A DNA stretch of 64,000 nt from Tubiluchus corallicola (Eukaryota > Priapulida > Priapulimorpha > Priapulimorphida > Tubiluchidae), in NCBI GenBank assembly GCA_030141605.1, contig JAQGDQ010000019.1, forward strand, positions 248,001 to 312,000, given 5' to 3'. Positions within the stretch are counted from its first letter, which is position 1. Each line of letters opens with the position of its first letter. Of the stretch, positions 15,201-24,600 are shown one piece after another. The translations under genes were made by a program, and so were the position numbers. The notes under the pieces were generated by a model. The model was not told the DNA's origin and did no database searches. It saw only the letters and a program-made list of their open reading frames with translations.

Positions 15201-18200
15201 AGACTGTCGTGGTCTCTCTCAATCCCTTCTATTTGGTTCTGTTGCCATCCCGCCGCAGTCAATCGTGGGTACTGCTGAAGAATAAGAGCCGTCATTTCGG
15301 ACTTTTTCATTTTGACAAGTTTGTGTGGGTGAAGCAGTGGCAGATCCTTCATGTCAGCAACTGCGTCAGATTGAAGGATTCCGTTGATACCACCCACAAG
15401 CCCCGCCATCAGATTTCCAAATGAAGTGTCAACATGGTTGACCTCTTCCTCGCTGAAGTCCTGGATCAAGTTGTGAGCGAAGATACCAAGGTTTTCCCTG
15501 AACTCCCTTGCATCACTTTTTGAGCAGATCCAGTGTCGATTTCCGACTTCCACATCACAAATAGGATCTGGATCTCCTTCATTTTCTCCTTCACGACAGT
15601 GAATGGGACAGAGTAATTGCAGAGAAGTGAGAAGATCTTGAATTTTGTGTCTTTGCACCCCGGCAATAACATTCTTTCCTTGCAAAAAACGAACTGTCAA
15701 ATGCACTTCGGTTGCAATTGAATCCAATCCAATCAACAGTACCCACCAGACTGGGCGAGGAGAAGCAGCGGGCTTTGCCTCTTGCAAGTGATTTTGGATC
15801 GTCAGCTTGTGCTCAACCAACCAACCGGTGACTTTCTTCATTGAAGCCCATCTAGTGTCCACGAAACGAGGGCAAACAGTTTTCATTTCATTCTGAAGTC
15901 TCTTCTGCCTCCTCAAGTATCCGATCAAATTGAAAAGCTCGTTGAGAAAGAGTCCATCTCCAAAGTTCTTATAGTTGCTCTGCATCTTCAAATCCAATTG
16001 ATGCAAAGCGCACCAAATTCGATAGATTTCCTGTGTAGCGGTTGCTGCAAATCGAGTGGCTACACCTGACACACGTCCAGTCATGCTGGGTTCACCGTCA
16101 CTGGTGAATGCCAGCATAGTTCCTCTCCAACCTGGCAAAATCGTATCCAAGAGTTTCTCGCAAGCATTGTAGAGGTTCTCAGCTGTTTTCTTGCAATGAA
16201 GCGGGATGGCCAGGACATGAAAATTCTGAATCTCTCCTCCGTAGTGAAAACGAATCCTGAAATCTAAGTAGTTTGCATTGTGCTTGTTTCCAGCATCTAC
16301 AGCGAGTGAAAATGCCCAGCATCCTGCCAAGAGGTTTGCCAACTTTTGCAGGTTCAAAGCCACTAGAACTCGTATGTAAGAAGCACACTTTTCCTCGTTA
16401 CAGCCAACATAATAATGCAGATTCGTTTCTTCCTTTGTAGACTGAACAAATTTCGCGGCCTGCCTGAAAGTTGCTCCGTCCCTAACGAACTTGACCACCA
16501 ACCTGAATTGAGCTGAAGACTTCACGGTAACTTCAACCTCATCGTCAGTCTCTGTGTTATCAAAGAAGGCAAGAGCTCGAGCTGCTGAGAGTCCCTCTTG
16601 TTCATCCGGATCAAACAACATTTCTGCAATGATGTTCTGGACGATGGAAGATTTTACCCTGAACCGTACAGGAGCCTCACCTTCAAAATGAACTGCCAAG
16701 GAGTTAGAACGCGGAGTTCGTTGCTCAAAAAACGTTTTCTTCTCATCGTCAGACAGTTTCTGGTAGTCCTGCCACATCAGCTTGTGCTGCTTCTCATGAT
16801 GTTGGTTGTAAAGGAAAGGTCGAAATGTTGAGAAAAACTTGATGTTGTCAGTTCGTTGACGCTTTCCTCCAACGTTTTCTTCTCGTCCATAAAATTGGCA
16901 GAATTCGCATCGAACGCTTTCAACCCGCCTGCTTTGTGTATTGACTTGCACCACCTTCAACCCGAACTTCAATTCATGCCCGTTTTGGAATTTACTAGCC
17001 ATCAAGAACACCGAGTTGATCTGCTTATGCTACAAGCATTTAGGGAGTCATGATAGTAACCGATTATCTATTCGTTACGTCACAATCAACTATTGGCGAC
17101 AGTATTTTAAAGAAAAATTCTGTGTACCGACTTTTAAAAGCATCACAATTAGCGAAAACAGTGGCTACCAGGCTGGGGTAACGCCGCTAGGATGAGAAAG
17201 GCACTGAAATGAATGTGCAAAGAAAAGAATTAGAAGTGTAGATTTCTGTTATTGTGCAGAGCGTAGGTTTGAGGCAGCAGAACTTTAGGACATTAAAATA
17301 GGTAAGCTGTCTTTAATTCAAATTTTCGATGGAACGACAACGATTCTGTCGGTGCCTATTTATTTTTTCGCAGTAACGCGCTCATTAACTTTTTATTATT
17401 TAGGTTGCTTCTAGACGAGTTAATGACAGATAAACGCATCAGTTAGACAGTCTCAGTTACTGTGTTAGTCCACCAAACAGTCACGCGCAAGTTTCTTATG
17501 GACTGCCTGTGTGTGTGTGGGAGAGAGAGAGAGATGGTGGAAACAGTTTTCTGTACTGAATTTTTTGTTCCATTCATCGGGAAATGATTCTTTTTCTTTC
17601 GTTATTTATGACAAATTTGAAATCTTATTTATGACTATTTAGGACTATTTTGCAAGAAAAGTCATAAATAAAGTGCCCTGCTTATATGCCTTTTGAAACT
17701 GTCAACTAATGAAGCACTGATGGTTGATGATGAAAGATGATTCCATGGTCGAACTACACGATGCCCAAAGAAGTGTGATCTGATGTTGGTTGATCCACTA
17801 ATTATTTTGAAGCAGTTCACAAGGTCTACAGTCTCACGCCTTTGTTCAAGAGTAGAAATTGAAGCGGGATGAGTGCAACTATCCTGAGTTCTTTTAAGAG
17901 CATTCTTGAGAGTAGCATACTGGGGTGACCATAGAAAAGACAGGTATTGCAGAATGGGTTGAACAACAGCTTTATAGAGAATAATTACTGCTGCATTTCT
18001 CGATATTACACAACGCTTAATCGTGCCAATACACGGTTTGCTAATTGGTTTAATTTAACAGAGTAACATAGAATAACACAGAGCACATAATTTAAATCAC
18101 AAAAATCAAGGTGCCAAAACGTCACAAACCAATAAAAGTTGAGTTTTTGATACAGGTTTCTAAAATTTCAAACAAGTATTCGAAATTCGAGTTTGTAACC

Positions 18201-18208
18201 TCCACCAT
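290..18208 (-). CDS. PNLDC1: PARN-family 3'-5' exonuclease, PNLDC1-like (15 exons, C-terminus beyond left edge)
   Basis: This is a DEDDh-type 3' exonuclease of the PARN/PNLDC1 (CAF1) family. PNLDC1 members trim piRNA 3' ends at mitochondria; PARN trims poly(A). Exons, in transcript order: 18208-18130, 12931-12769, 12674-12599, 12084-12037, 10738-10644, 8951-8851, 8035-7956, 7792-about 7634, 7527-7457, 5321-5191, 4470-4385, 3841-3709, 2773-2720, 1486-1338, 379-290. Phases agree at every junction; only the 3' edge of the eighth exon is weak (a poor GT site was chosen). The catalytic set is visible: D29 and E31 in FDSEFTGL, D about 321 in LIGHNCFLDLM, H about 414 and D about 419 in HEAGFDAFMAG. 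The phrases EFTGL, LGFTRVFRLL and PYMNRINLIR look more like PNLDC1 than PARN. About 505 codons are seen against roughly 520-530 in human PNLDC1, so little is missing. PARN remains the alternative. The first exon is 5.2 kb from the second because of transposons. Confidence 0.85.
1552..1737. mobile_element. 186-bp MITE with CAGTCAAACCTC inverted ends, TA target duplication
   Basis: The left end reads TACAGTCAAACCTC and the right end reads GAGGTTTGACTGTA, an exact inverted pair flanked by TA on both sides (1550-1551 and 1738-1739). TA duplications and CAGT termini are typical of non-autonomous Tc1/mariner/pogo elements. There is no coding capacity. It lies inside an intron of the PNLDC1-like gene. 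Confidence 0.85.
6237..7096 (+). mobile_element. Non-autonomous Helitron, copy 1
   Basis: The element starts TCTATACTC directly after an A and ends CTAG directly before a T, the Helitron insertion signature. Ten bases before the CTAG lies a short hairpin, GCAAAATCTTTTGC. A second copy in inverse orientation at 46543-47343 shares both ends and most of the interior, so the borders are set by comparison. The core (about 6380-6700) is strikingly GC-rich for this window. A segment ending in a 'ttacgggct' phrase is duplicated near 6947-7010. No Rep/helicase is encoded. It sits in a PNLDC1-like intron. Confidence 0.8.
8324..8379. repeat. Exact 28-bp tandem duplication
   Basis: The 28 bases at 8324-8351 (beginning ttagaaatccgtatgtcac) recur without change at 8352-8379. 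It lies in an intron of the PNLDC1-like gene and looks like a recent slippage or duplication event. Confidence 0.9.
9009..9292. mobile_element. 284-bp MITE with 22-bp perfect terminal inverted repeats
   Basis: The left end (9009-9030) starts CATTCAGACTAGCGAG and its perfect reverse complement forms the right end (9271-9292, ending CTAGTCTGAATG). There is no ORF of note between the ends. I cannot see a clear target-site duplication, so the superfamily stays open. It is intronic in the PNLDC1-like gene. Confidence 0.8.
13265..13640 (+). pseudogene. Degenerate LINE reverse-transcriptase fragment 1
   Basis: Frame-broken translation gives QGSVLG, then NDLPE, then KLFADGTKS, where an intact non-LTR reverse transcriptase has a FADD-type catalytic motif. 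The second Asp is replaced by Gly. This is followed by a NxW..KW..LN.DKC-like segment. Stops and frameshifts are frequent, so it is dead. It lies in the first intron of the PNLDC1-like gene. Confidence 0.75.
13715..14575 (+). pseudogene. Degenerate LINE reverse-transcriptase fragment 2 (C-terminal part)
   Basis: A second copy of the same domain order restarts with SGISQGS and LIFIN, then IRPKTQTPYYLKDG, then the thumb/C-terminal block LYKAVVHPILEYALVVWSP, and ends with a basic tail near FKSNLRRDRNRVQF and a stop at about 14565. Frames shift several times. It belongs to the CR1/L2-type non-LTR group by motif style. It lies tail-to-tail with the minus-strand LINE piece at 14676-14702 and 17681-18000. 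Confidence 0.8.
14703..17680 (-). mobile_element. hAT-like DNA transposon, complete, with TIRs and near-perfect TSD
   Basis: The ends are inverted copies, CAGGGCACTTTATTTATGAC on the left and its reverse complement on the right. The right flank is CTTATATG (17681-17688); the left flank is CTTATATCATG (14692-14702), the same 8-mer with three extra bases. An 8-bp duplication is the hAT hallmark. A subterminal motif TTTATGACTATTTA appears inside both ends. It encodes one intact transposase. It inserted into a minus-strand LINE remnant, which reads on through the site once the element is ignored. Confidence 0.9.
14918..17002 (-). CDS. hAT-family transposase, intact single ORF (694 aa)
   Basis: This is an uninterrupted 694-residue transposase starting MASKFQNGHELKFG. 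A start at 17002 is chosen as the first ATG; the frame opens slightly upstream without one. An N-terminal CEFC followed by an HHEKQH cluster resembles a BED-type zinc finger. The RNase H-like core is seen in FSLAVDAGNKHN (first Asp) and FTSDGEPSMTGR (second Asp), followed by WCALHQLDLK. The C-terminal end has a region around FPNTASVEADFSLLGMCKDE that matches the hAT dimerisation segment with its conserved Glu. The family is divergent from Ac/hobo/Tam3 as I know them. An intact frame beside degenerate LINEs suggests recent activity. It lies in intron 1 of the PNLDC1-like gene, on the same strand. Confidence 0.85.
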   Translation of the reverse strand: MASKFQNGHELKFGLKVVQVNTQSRRVESVRCEFCQFYGREENVGGKRQRTDNIKFFSTFRPFLYNQHHEKQHKLMWQDYQKLSDDEKKTFFEQRTPRSNSLAVHFEGEAPVRFRVKSSIVQNIIAEMLFDPDEQEGLSAARALAFFDNTETDDEVEVTVKSSAQFRLVVKFVRDGATFRQAAKFVQSTKEETNLHYYVGCNEEKCASYIRVLVALNLQKLANLLAGCWAFSLAVDAGNKHNANYLDFRIRFHYGGEIQNFHVLAIPLHCKKTAENLYNACEKLLDTILPGWRGTMLAFTSDGEPSMTGRVSGVATRFAATATQEIYRIWCALHQLDLKMQSNYKNFGDGLFLNELFNLIGYLRRQKRLQNEMKTVCPRFVDTRWASMKKVTGWLVEHKLTIQNHLQEAKPAASPRPVWWVLLIGLDSIATEVHLTVRFLQGKNVIAGVQRHKIQDLLTSLQLLCPIHCREGENEGDPDPICDVEVGNRHWICSKSDAREFRENLGIFAHNLIQDFSEEEVNHVDTSFGNLMAGLVGGINGILQSDAVADMKDLPLLHPHKLVKMKKSEMTALILQQYPRLTAAGWQQNQIEGIERDHDSLLKMYRDQMPTKEALDTPNWESLPFSTAWKDFRMLSNLMDFAGGFASAFPNTASVEADFSLLGMCKDEYRNTITDFSLEGCLHAKQYEKLQALE
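17681..18000 (-). pseudogene. LINE reverse-transcriptase C-terminal remnant split by the hAT element
   Basis: The minus strand stays open in one frame: LYKAVVQPILQYLSFLWSPQ, then RTQDSC, LEQRRETVDL, FFGHRVVRPWNHL and DSFKRHI. These are the C-terminal blocks of a CR1/L2-like non-LTR element. The last codons (RDDRL then stop) lie beyond the hAT insertion at 14676-14702. A short deletion after RTQDSC is likely, as the usual R-L-.G linker is shortened. Confidence 0.8.
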
Positions 18209-20752
18209 TTTGCACAAAAACCAAGACGGGAAATCTGAAATTGATTTGTTATGTCAAAGAAAACGAAGAGCTCTCCGATTTCCGTACAGTATCAGTAAAT
18301 TCCAGAGCGGGTTTTTGCAGTTTGTGTATTTATGATTTTGTTAAAAGAAAAACCTTTTAATCAATAAAAGCAAAACAAGAGAGTAACACAGAAAGGAAGT
18401 GATATGTGAAACAAAGTTGAAAGTGTACTTCATAGTTGTGAGGTATTAATTTTAATATTAAGCGAAAATAATAGCTTTAGCTGCATTGTGTATGAATACG
18501 ATACTCAAACTTTCAAAGTTAGAAACAATAACAAAAATGTTTGACTAGTCACAAAAAGGGAAGTTTTGTGATCTGCATTAGTTGAAACCCGTATGTCGCT
18601 TTTATGAATTTTACAAATTTATTGTTAAACTTTATACACCTTTTTTGGGGTATCAAAGCATGGATAATACATATACAAATTACAATAGCTGTGGCAAAAC
18701 GTGAAAGCCGCTACAATAACGATCAATATTAGATCGAAGATCACAGAACAGTTGTAGCGCTGGCATCTAGTACTAACTGACGAAAGTTATTCAGTAACAT
18801 TACAAGCATACTGAGTTAATTGTCTCTATTAAACTGCAACATTATATGCTTAACAAACTTAGCTACATTTGACAATACTTTGATTTTTTTCACAACTGAA
18901 TAATTCACAAATTTTTACAGTACTGGGCCTGTTATAATAATATCATTTGATATATGTGTGCTTGCAAACCAAAACCATCCATAAGTCGGCATAGTTAAAA
19001 CTACGTTATGATGCTTCAAACTAGAAAGTACCAAAATTTGGCCAATGTAGTGTTTAATGTAAGTGTTTCTGTTTTCTTCACGATTGTGCGACTTGAACTT
19101 TTTTATAGTTATGGCATCCACGAGAATTATTTCCATAGCTCCAAGTACTTCCTAATATCCAGACTCACTCATTTTTTGTAATTGTATGTCCCTTGAGATC
19201 TTGTTTCATCTTTGAAGCTAAAAAAGTCTGCTATCCACACTGTCTATAGATATTTTAATGCTTTTAAATGCTTGTGTGAATGAGCCTGTGCTTTACGAGT
19301 GACTAAAATTTATTCCTTGTTTGTTGACATCAAGAGCCACCATTCTGGATATCACTTTAGCAGATCTATATTGTACTTCTAAAAGTGTAACACCTTTAAT
19401 GTGATGCGGATTCTAAACCAGAGAGGCTTGTTTGACAATTGGTTAAGCTTTGGAAGTGTACGTTCTCTATATCACTAGAGAACTTTTGTTAATGAAGCTT
19501 CTGTTGACTATCTTAAAAACTGAATTAGCTTTCGTGACCCCGTTGCTGGTTTGGATCCATTTGTAACGTTGACTCCAAGGTGGACTTCCTCATATATCTC
19601 AGAAATGGGCATTGTTCATGCAGTGCTCCAACTTTAAGTTTGCATGCCCCCTGTGCATTAGCTTCCATTTATCGTTTTGAATAATTTGCCACTTCATGAG
19701 CCACTGATGTAACCGAAGAGTTTTCAAAAAGAAACACATTCAGTTGTTAGAATGCGTACTTAGCAGAAGAGATTTGCAGAGCCCGTAGTTATTTGTACCC
19801 TGATTGGAATATTGTGAACAGTATAATAGCAGAACTTTCAAGGGATTTTTCTAAAAACAGTTTAAAGCCAATACACAGGTAATTGTTGTAATTTTGTAGG
19901 ACAAATGAAGCTCAGCCATTTCTTGCTTTTACTTTTGCTCATCTTTTTGTTTCTGCTCTTTTCATTAGTGTACAGTACTTTGGCTTTCACTGAAGCTTTT
20001 GCCTTTAGCAGTGTAAGTCTTGTTTATTTAAATAATATAAATGATCATGTGTATAATTTTTTTTCAGTGATTATATTTATATACGTGTGTATGTATGTAT
20101 GCACGATTATGTCATTGATTCACGTCTGATAGTTTTGAAGATGCAAATCAATGGTAAATTTTACTGTTGTGGTCACACTTACAGCTTAGGTCATTTTCGT
20201 GATATCTAACTAACTGCACATGGTAAATTTAAAACCCCAGCATAAAAATAATGGTGAGGTTACTATGAAGCAATTAAGTCATTACAGCATGAAAATGTAA
20301 CGTAAAGAAGTGCAGCAATACATCCTTAATTTGTTCTGTAGCTAGCCTTTTAATAACGCTGTGTCTAATTTTATGAAGCATCATGTTTTTTAGCAATTTT
20401 ATTCTAGCATTTGCTAGCAGTGTCAATCCTTAGTTATGTACACTGAATGATATAATGCATTGTATGATGTTTATAATCATTATTTTTTATGGCAAATAAA
20501 GATATTATATGTCATATATGTGTGCGTGCGTGCGTGCGTGCGTGTGCATATGTGCATTCGTACTCAGATTTTTTTATTATTATTGCAGGTGTTGTTGGAC
20601 AACGTGTAGAAGAACTTCACAAATAATGCAAAAATTGTAGATGGAAATCCACTTTTTACTCAGACTTGTATTGTGTAGAACAATTATAAACCACCTGCCT
20701 ATGTATTTTGACTTCAGAGGACTTACATAGCTTAGGCTGCATTGAACCAGTA
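18209..20752. other. Divergent intergenic region between PNLDC1-like and Eph/tectonic genes
   Basis: The two genes are transcribed away from each other, so both promoters should lie here. I see no conserved gene. A TGCG/TG microsatellite lies at about 20518-20546, and a T-rich acceptor-like site (attattgcag) near 20588 could begin the exon that carries the Eph/tectonic start. A short hydrophobic reading frame at 19905-20129 has no support. Confidence 0.5.
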
Positions 20753-21635
20753 ATGCAGTCAACTAATGCTGCACTTCTTATATTTCCTATGCTCTTGCTT
20801 TTGACAAAATCTGATGATTTTGTTATTTTAGACAGCAGAAACACAGGTGCAAGTTGGACAATGTTTCAGACAGATAAGGATGAGAGCACTTGGACATATG
20901 ATCCAGTATCAAATGCCTTTATGGTAAATTCTACCCTAACTGCAACTGCTCAAGACAATTGGCTAGTGTCACCATTTATTGCTGTTGAAGGATTATCCAG
21001 CATACATGTTCGCATAGAGTTGTTGTTTAAATGGTGTAACTATAGCGATAGCAAATACACTCTAGACAATTGTAAATTAGATATAGAATTGTTCCAGTTG
21101 CCATCATCTACACCCTTGGGCAATCTTATTAATCGTACTAATGACTTCATAAAAATAGATTCAATAAAACCCGACAAATATGATGTCAGCTCAGAAATTT
21201 TTATTGAAGACATTCCATTAACTACAGGCTTACCTGGTCTTTATGTGGCCTTCATTGATAAAGGTACAGAAATGTCAATTACAGGAATTGCTGTGACAAC
21301 AAAAGAATTTTGCCCGGAAGTCGTCACAAACCTTGTTCATTTTCCGCGTAGTTTGGCATCGCAAAATGTCACAGGAAGTTGTGTGCCAAATGCACGATCT
21401 TCGGAAACCTTTCAAAGGGAATGCAAAACTTCTGGTCACTGGGTGGTGTGGCTTTCGGGGTCCTGTGATTGCTTACCAGGTTATTTTGAATGTAATGACA
21501 CATGCATTCATCTTGATTGTCAAGGACAAACTTGCACAAATATTGATGCATGTGGAAAATTGCCTTCATTTTCTTGTCAATGCACAATGGAAAAGTGCAC
21601 CTGTCAGGATCTGGACCTTTTAAAGCAAAATGCAG
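20753..21635 (+). other. Exon encoding signal peptide, Eph ligand-binding domain and cysteine-rich Sushi/EGF-like region
   Basis: One exon carries the whole Eph-like part (294 residues). The start at 20753 gives a short polar start followed by LLIFPMLLLL and then SDDFVILD, where the mature domain begins as in Eph receptors. Upstream in-frame codons lack an ATG. The exon ends with one base of a Gly/Asp codon, which is completed exactly by the exon at 22690. The Eph domain normally binds ephrins; whether ephrins exist nearby cannot be seen. Confidence 0.8.
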
Positions 21636-24600
21636 GTATGGTATTTCTATAAAGCTTGTAGTGTTGTAGATGCTCTGCTACACACAGTTGTACTTATATT
21701 TCGTTAGGCCTCAAGTATTTTCTGTACTTGTTTTTCATATAAGAGTTGCATAGCAATGTTGTTTACAATAAAATGAGTTTTACCACTATAGTAAAATACT
21801 TCATTTCACAGATTCACTTAGATTTGTGTTTTTTTTTTCAAATTGTTGTAAGTATGTGCTTAGTGCACTATGTACTGTTGTGGAATAAGTTAAACTTAAT
21901 TGCATATCCAAACCTTGCATAGTATCAAACCATGCAGGAAGCCTCTACAAATATTTCTTTTTTCAATGCGTAATAGCTATATACCAGTCGCGGCTCGTGC
22001 ACTGTTTACTAGCGTCTGCTGCTAGGTAGAACAGTACTATCTCTGTCACAGTAACAATTGCCACATGTTTACTGTGCAGCATCATATTTTTGGATGTGAT
22101 AAAGTGTAAACTTAGCATGTGAGCTTAAAACATAAATTATTTAATAGTGAATGACATGCATCCCCAAGAAATAAGTTCTGTGACTGTAAGAGCAGCCCCA
22201 CTAATTTTAGCTACGTGCCACCACTGTTATGTACAGTGCAAGTCATTTTGGTCCAGTGCACCAGGATCTCAAAAATATCTCTGAGTGACCTTTGCATGTG
22301 AAATAAATTCACATAATGCATTTTCTTTTAGCTAAATTTTCAGTGGATGGCTTTTCACATTTTTTATCTGCAAAATTGGAATTTATAATGTTAGCTTCTG
22401 TTTGTGGTAAGACTGTTTGTAACATTATAAAATTTCAAAGATAGATTTTCCACTCTATATTACTTTAATTGTAGATTTGGTAATATATTGTACAAGAACC
22501 TGTTTAAATTTAAATTGTGTGAGAGTCACTGGAATTATTTATAACTATAATTCTGTTTTCCCAAATTGACCACTATGGAGAAAGTGTCTCATCTCAATTT
22601 CATTTTACTCAACTTTAATTTAAGATTAAGTTGTAATGCTACTGTATGATGTGCAGAAAGTTAAAGCCTGTCTCCTCTTTTCATTGCAGATTTTACAATG
22701 TTGAACTATCCAGCAACAGAGTTTGCTTTCAAAACAAATGATGTGTACTATTATGGTTACATCGAAATTCCACTAGACTTGCAGCCATTACAGCCAGATC
22801 TTGATGATATTGTTGCTGTAACCTGCAGTGCTGTGGAAACTTATGAACGGGAATCGACACAAATTCATTTTGAAACTGTGAATGTACCACCTGGCACAGA
22901 ATCCGTCATGGTTAAAGGTTGGATAACTCAGTATAATGCAAACAGCACACCTCGAGTGGCATGTTTTGTAAAATATGCTATTGCTAATCAAGATGATTAT
23001 ATGGGACCAAGGGTCTTTGTCATTGATTCAGAAATCAGATATAGGTACTTTTTTGCATATTTGCTAATATCCTTTAGGTTTTCAGTTCGTTAGGTTCTTT
23101 ACACTTTTTTTGGCTTGACATTATTAATTGAAGAATTATGATTTCTTATGTAGACAATTTAATGCTTATTGTGGTTGTGTTTATTGGCACAAATTTGTAA
23201 TTAAACACAAAATATGTATATAATAAGTGTTTGAAACAAAAACTTAAAGGAAAAACTGCACCCAATCTTAAACTATACCTCAAAACATTATAGCCTATAA
23301 AATAGTGAAAGGGAATGTACTATTGTTTCAATTACAACTTACGTAAAAGAATTATTGCCACAGAATGGTAATTGCACGTTCGCATGACTTGTTCTTCGCT
23401 GTTACTTGCATTTCACTGTTTGTTAGTTAGATGGACACTTGTGCTTGCATCTTGGAAAGGCTTTGCACAAAAAACACGTGCTGTACCCTCTGTTCAGTGG
23501 TGATGTAGTGCACACATCAAGAGCTCCTGCGAGCTCAAGCAGTAAAGTTGAAATTTAAATTTTTAAACTTAAAATTTGCTAAGTTTTTTGTATATCATGC
23601 TGAATGTTGTGCAGTAGTTTTGCTTTCGCAGACATGTGTAGCACCTTGTTGAAAATTATATTCAATTGTGTTGTCAACAGTGTGGGGCTTGCCTGCTTTT
23701 AATTGCGTGAGTGTGTGCATCTTAGTCTTTTCTTATAGTACCCACATCCTAAGCGTTCTTCATATAAAGTGCGTTAAAACAACAGCGATCTAACTACAGT
23801 TGAGATCTGATTACTGCTTGGCACGTCTGCCTTCATTTATCTATGGTAGTTTGACTGACGGGATTTACTAGGATGTGTAAATGCTTTAGAAATCATATTG
23901 TTTACAGCTTGAAGGTGGCAGATCTTTTTTTCTTATTAGTTTTCTCTAGCTTTTATGCTAGTGTTAAAAACTTGGAACAGATTGCTTCTTAGGTAGCATG
24001 ATGTATAGAAAGTAATGCCACACCATGAAATTGTTGCCACCTGTTACTAACATTTGGGTAGTACTTTCATAATTCTTATGATGCAGAAATCTCTTCATGG
24101 CATGAATAGATCGCAGTAAACGTTTTTCATTTTACACTATCATCTCAATGATTGCTCAGCTAGATAAAGCAACTAAACTGAACTTGGAAATTTTGACTAA
24201 ATTGTTTATAATAAGAAACCTTGTCACGCAGTCTATTTTCATTTATCAACTGCTGATTTTTTTAGGATGTTCACTCTTGTCGCAGCAAAAGCTCCGGTCA
24301 TTCAGTTGTGCGGTGATTTGATAACTGTTCCACAGTACAGTGATATGGATACATACATTGTGCAAGTCAAGCTTTCTGAAGCAGTTGAGAACAGCAGTGT
24401 TACAGTGACTTGTGCTATAGTTGATGAGCAAGGTATGTAGCTGCAGACTTGCAGCATTCAAAAAATAATGTATTATACATAGATACATTATGCTGTATAC
24501 ATTGTACACTAAATTATAATGTCGAAGGGGTACACTAATAATAGTCGTGACCTACTTGTGTTTCCTTATTAAGTGTGCGCTAGCGTTTGCATTTGTCTTA

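Noticed and set aside
19905-20129. Hydrophobic leader-like frame (MKLSHFLLLLLLIFL...) upstream of the Eph/tectonic gene
   Set aside because: It looks like a signal peptide, but the Eph-like exon already has its own ATG and signal sequence, and this frame is made by T-rich DNA.
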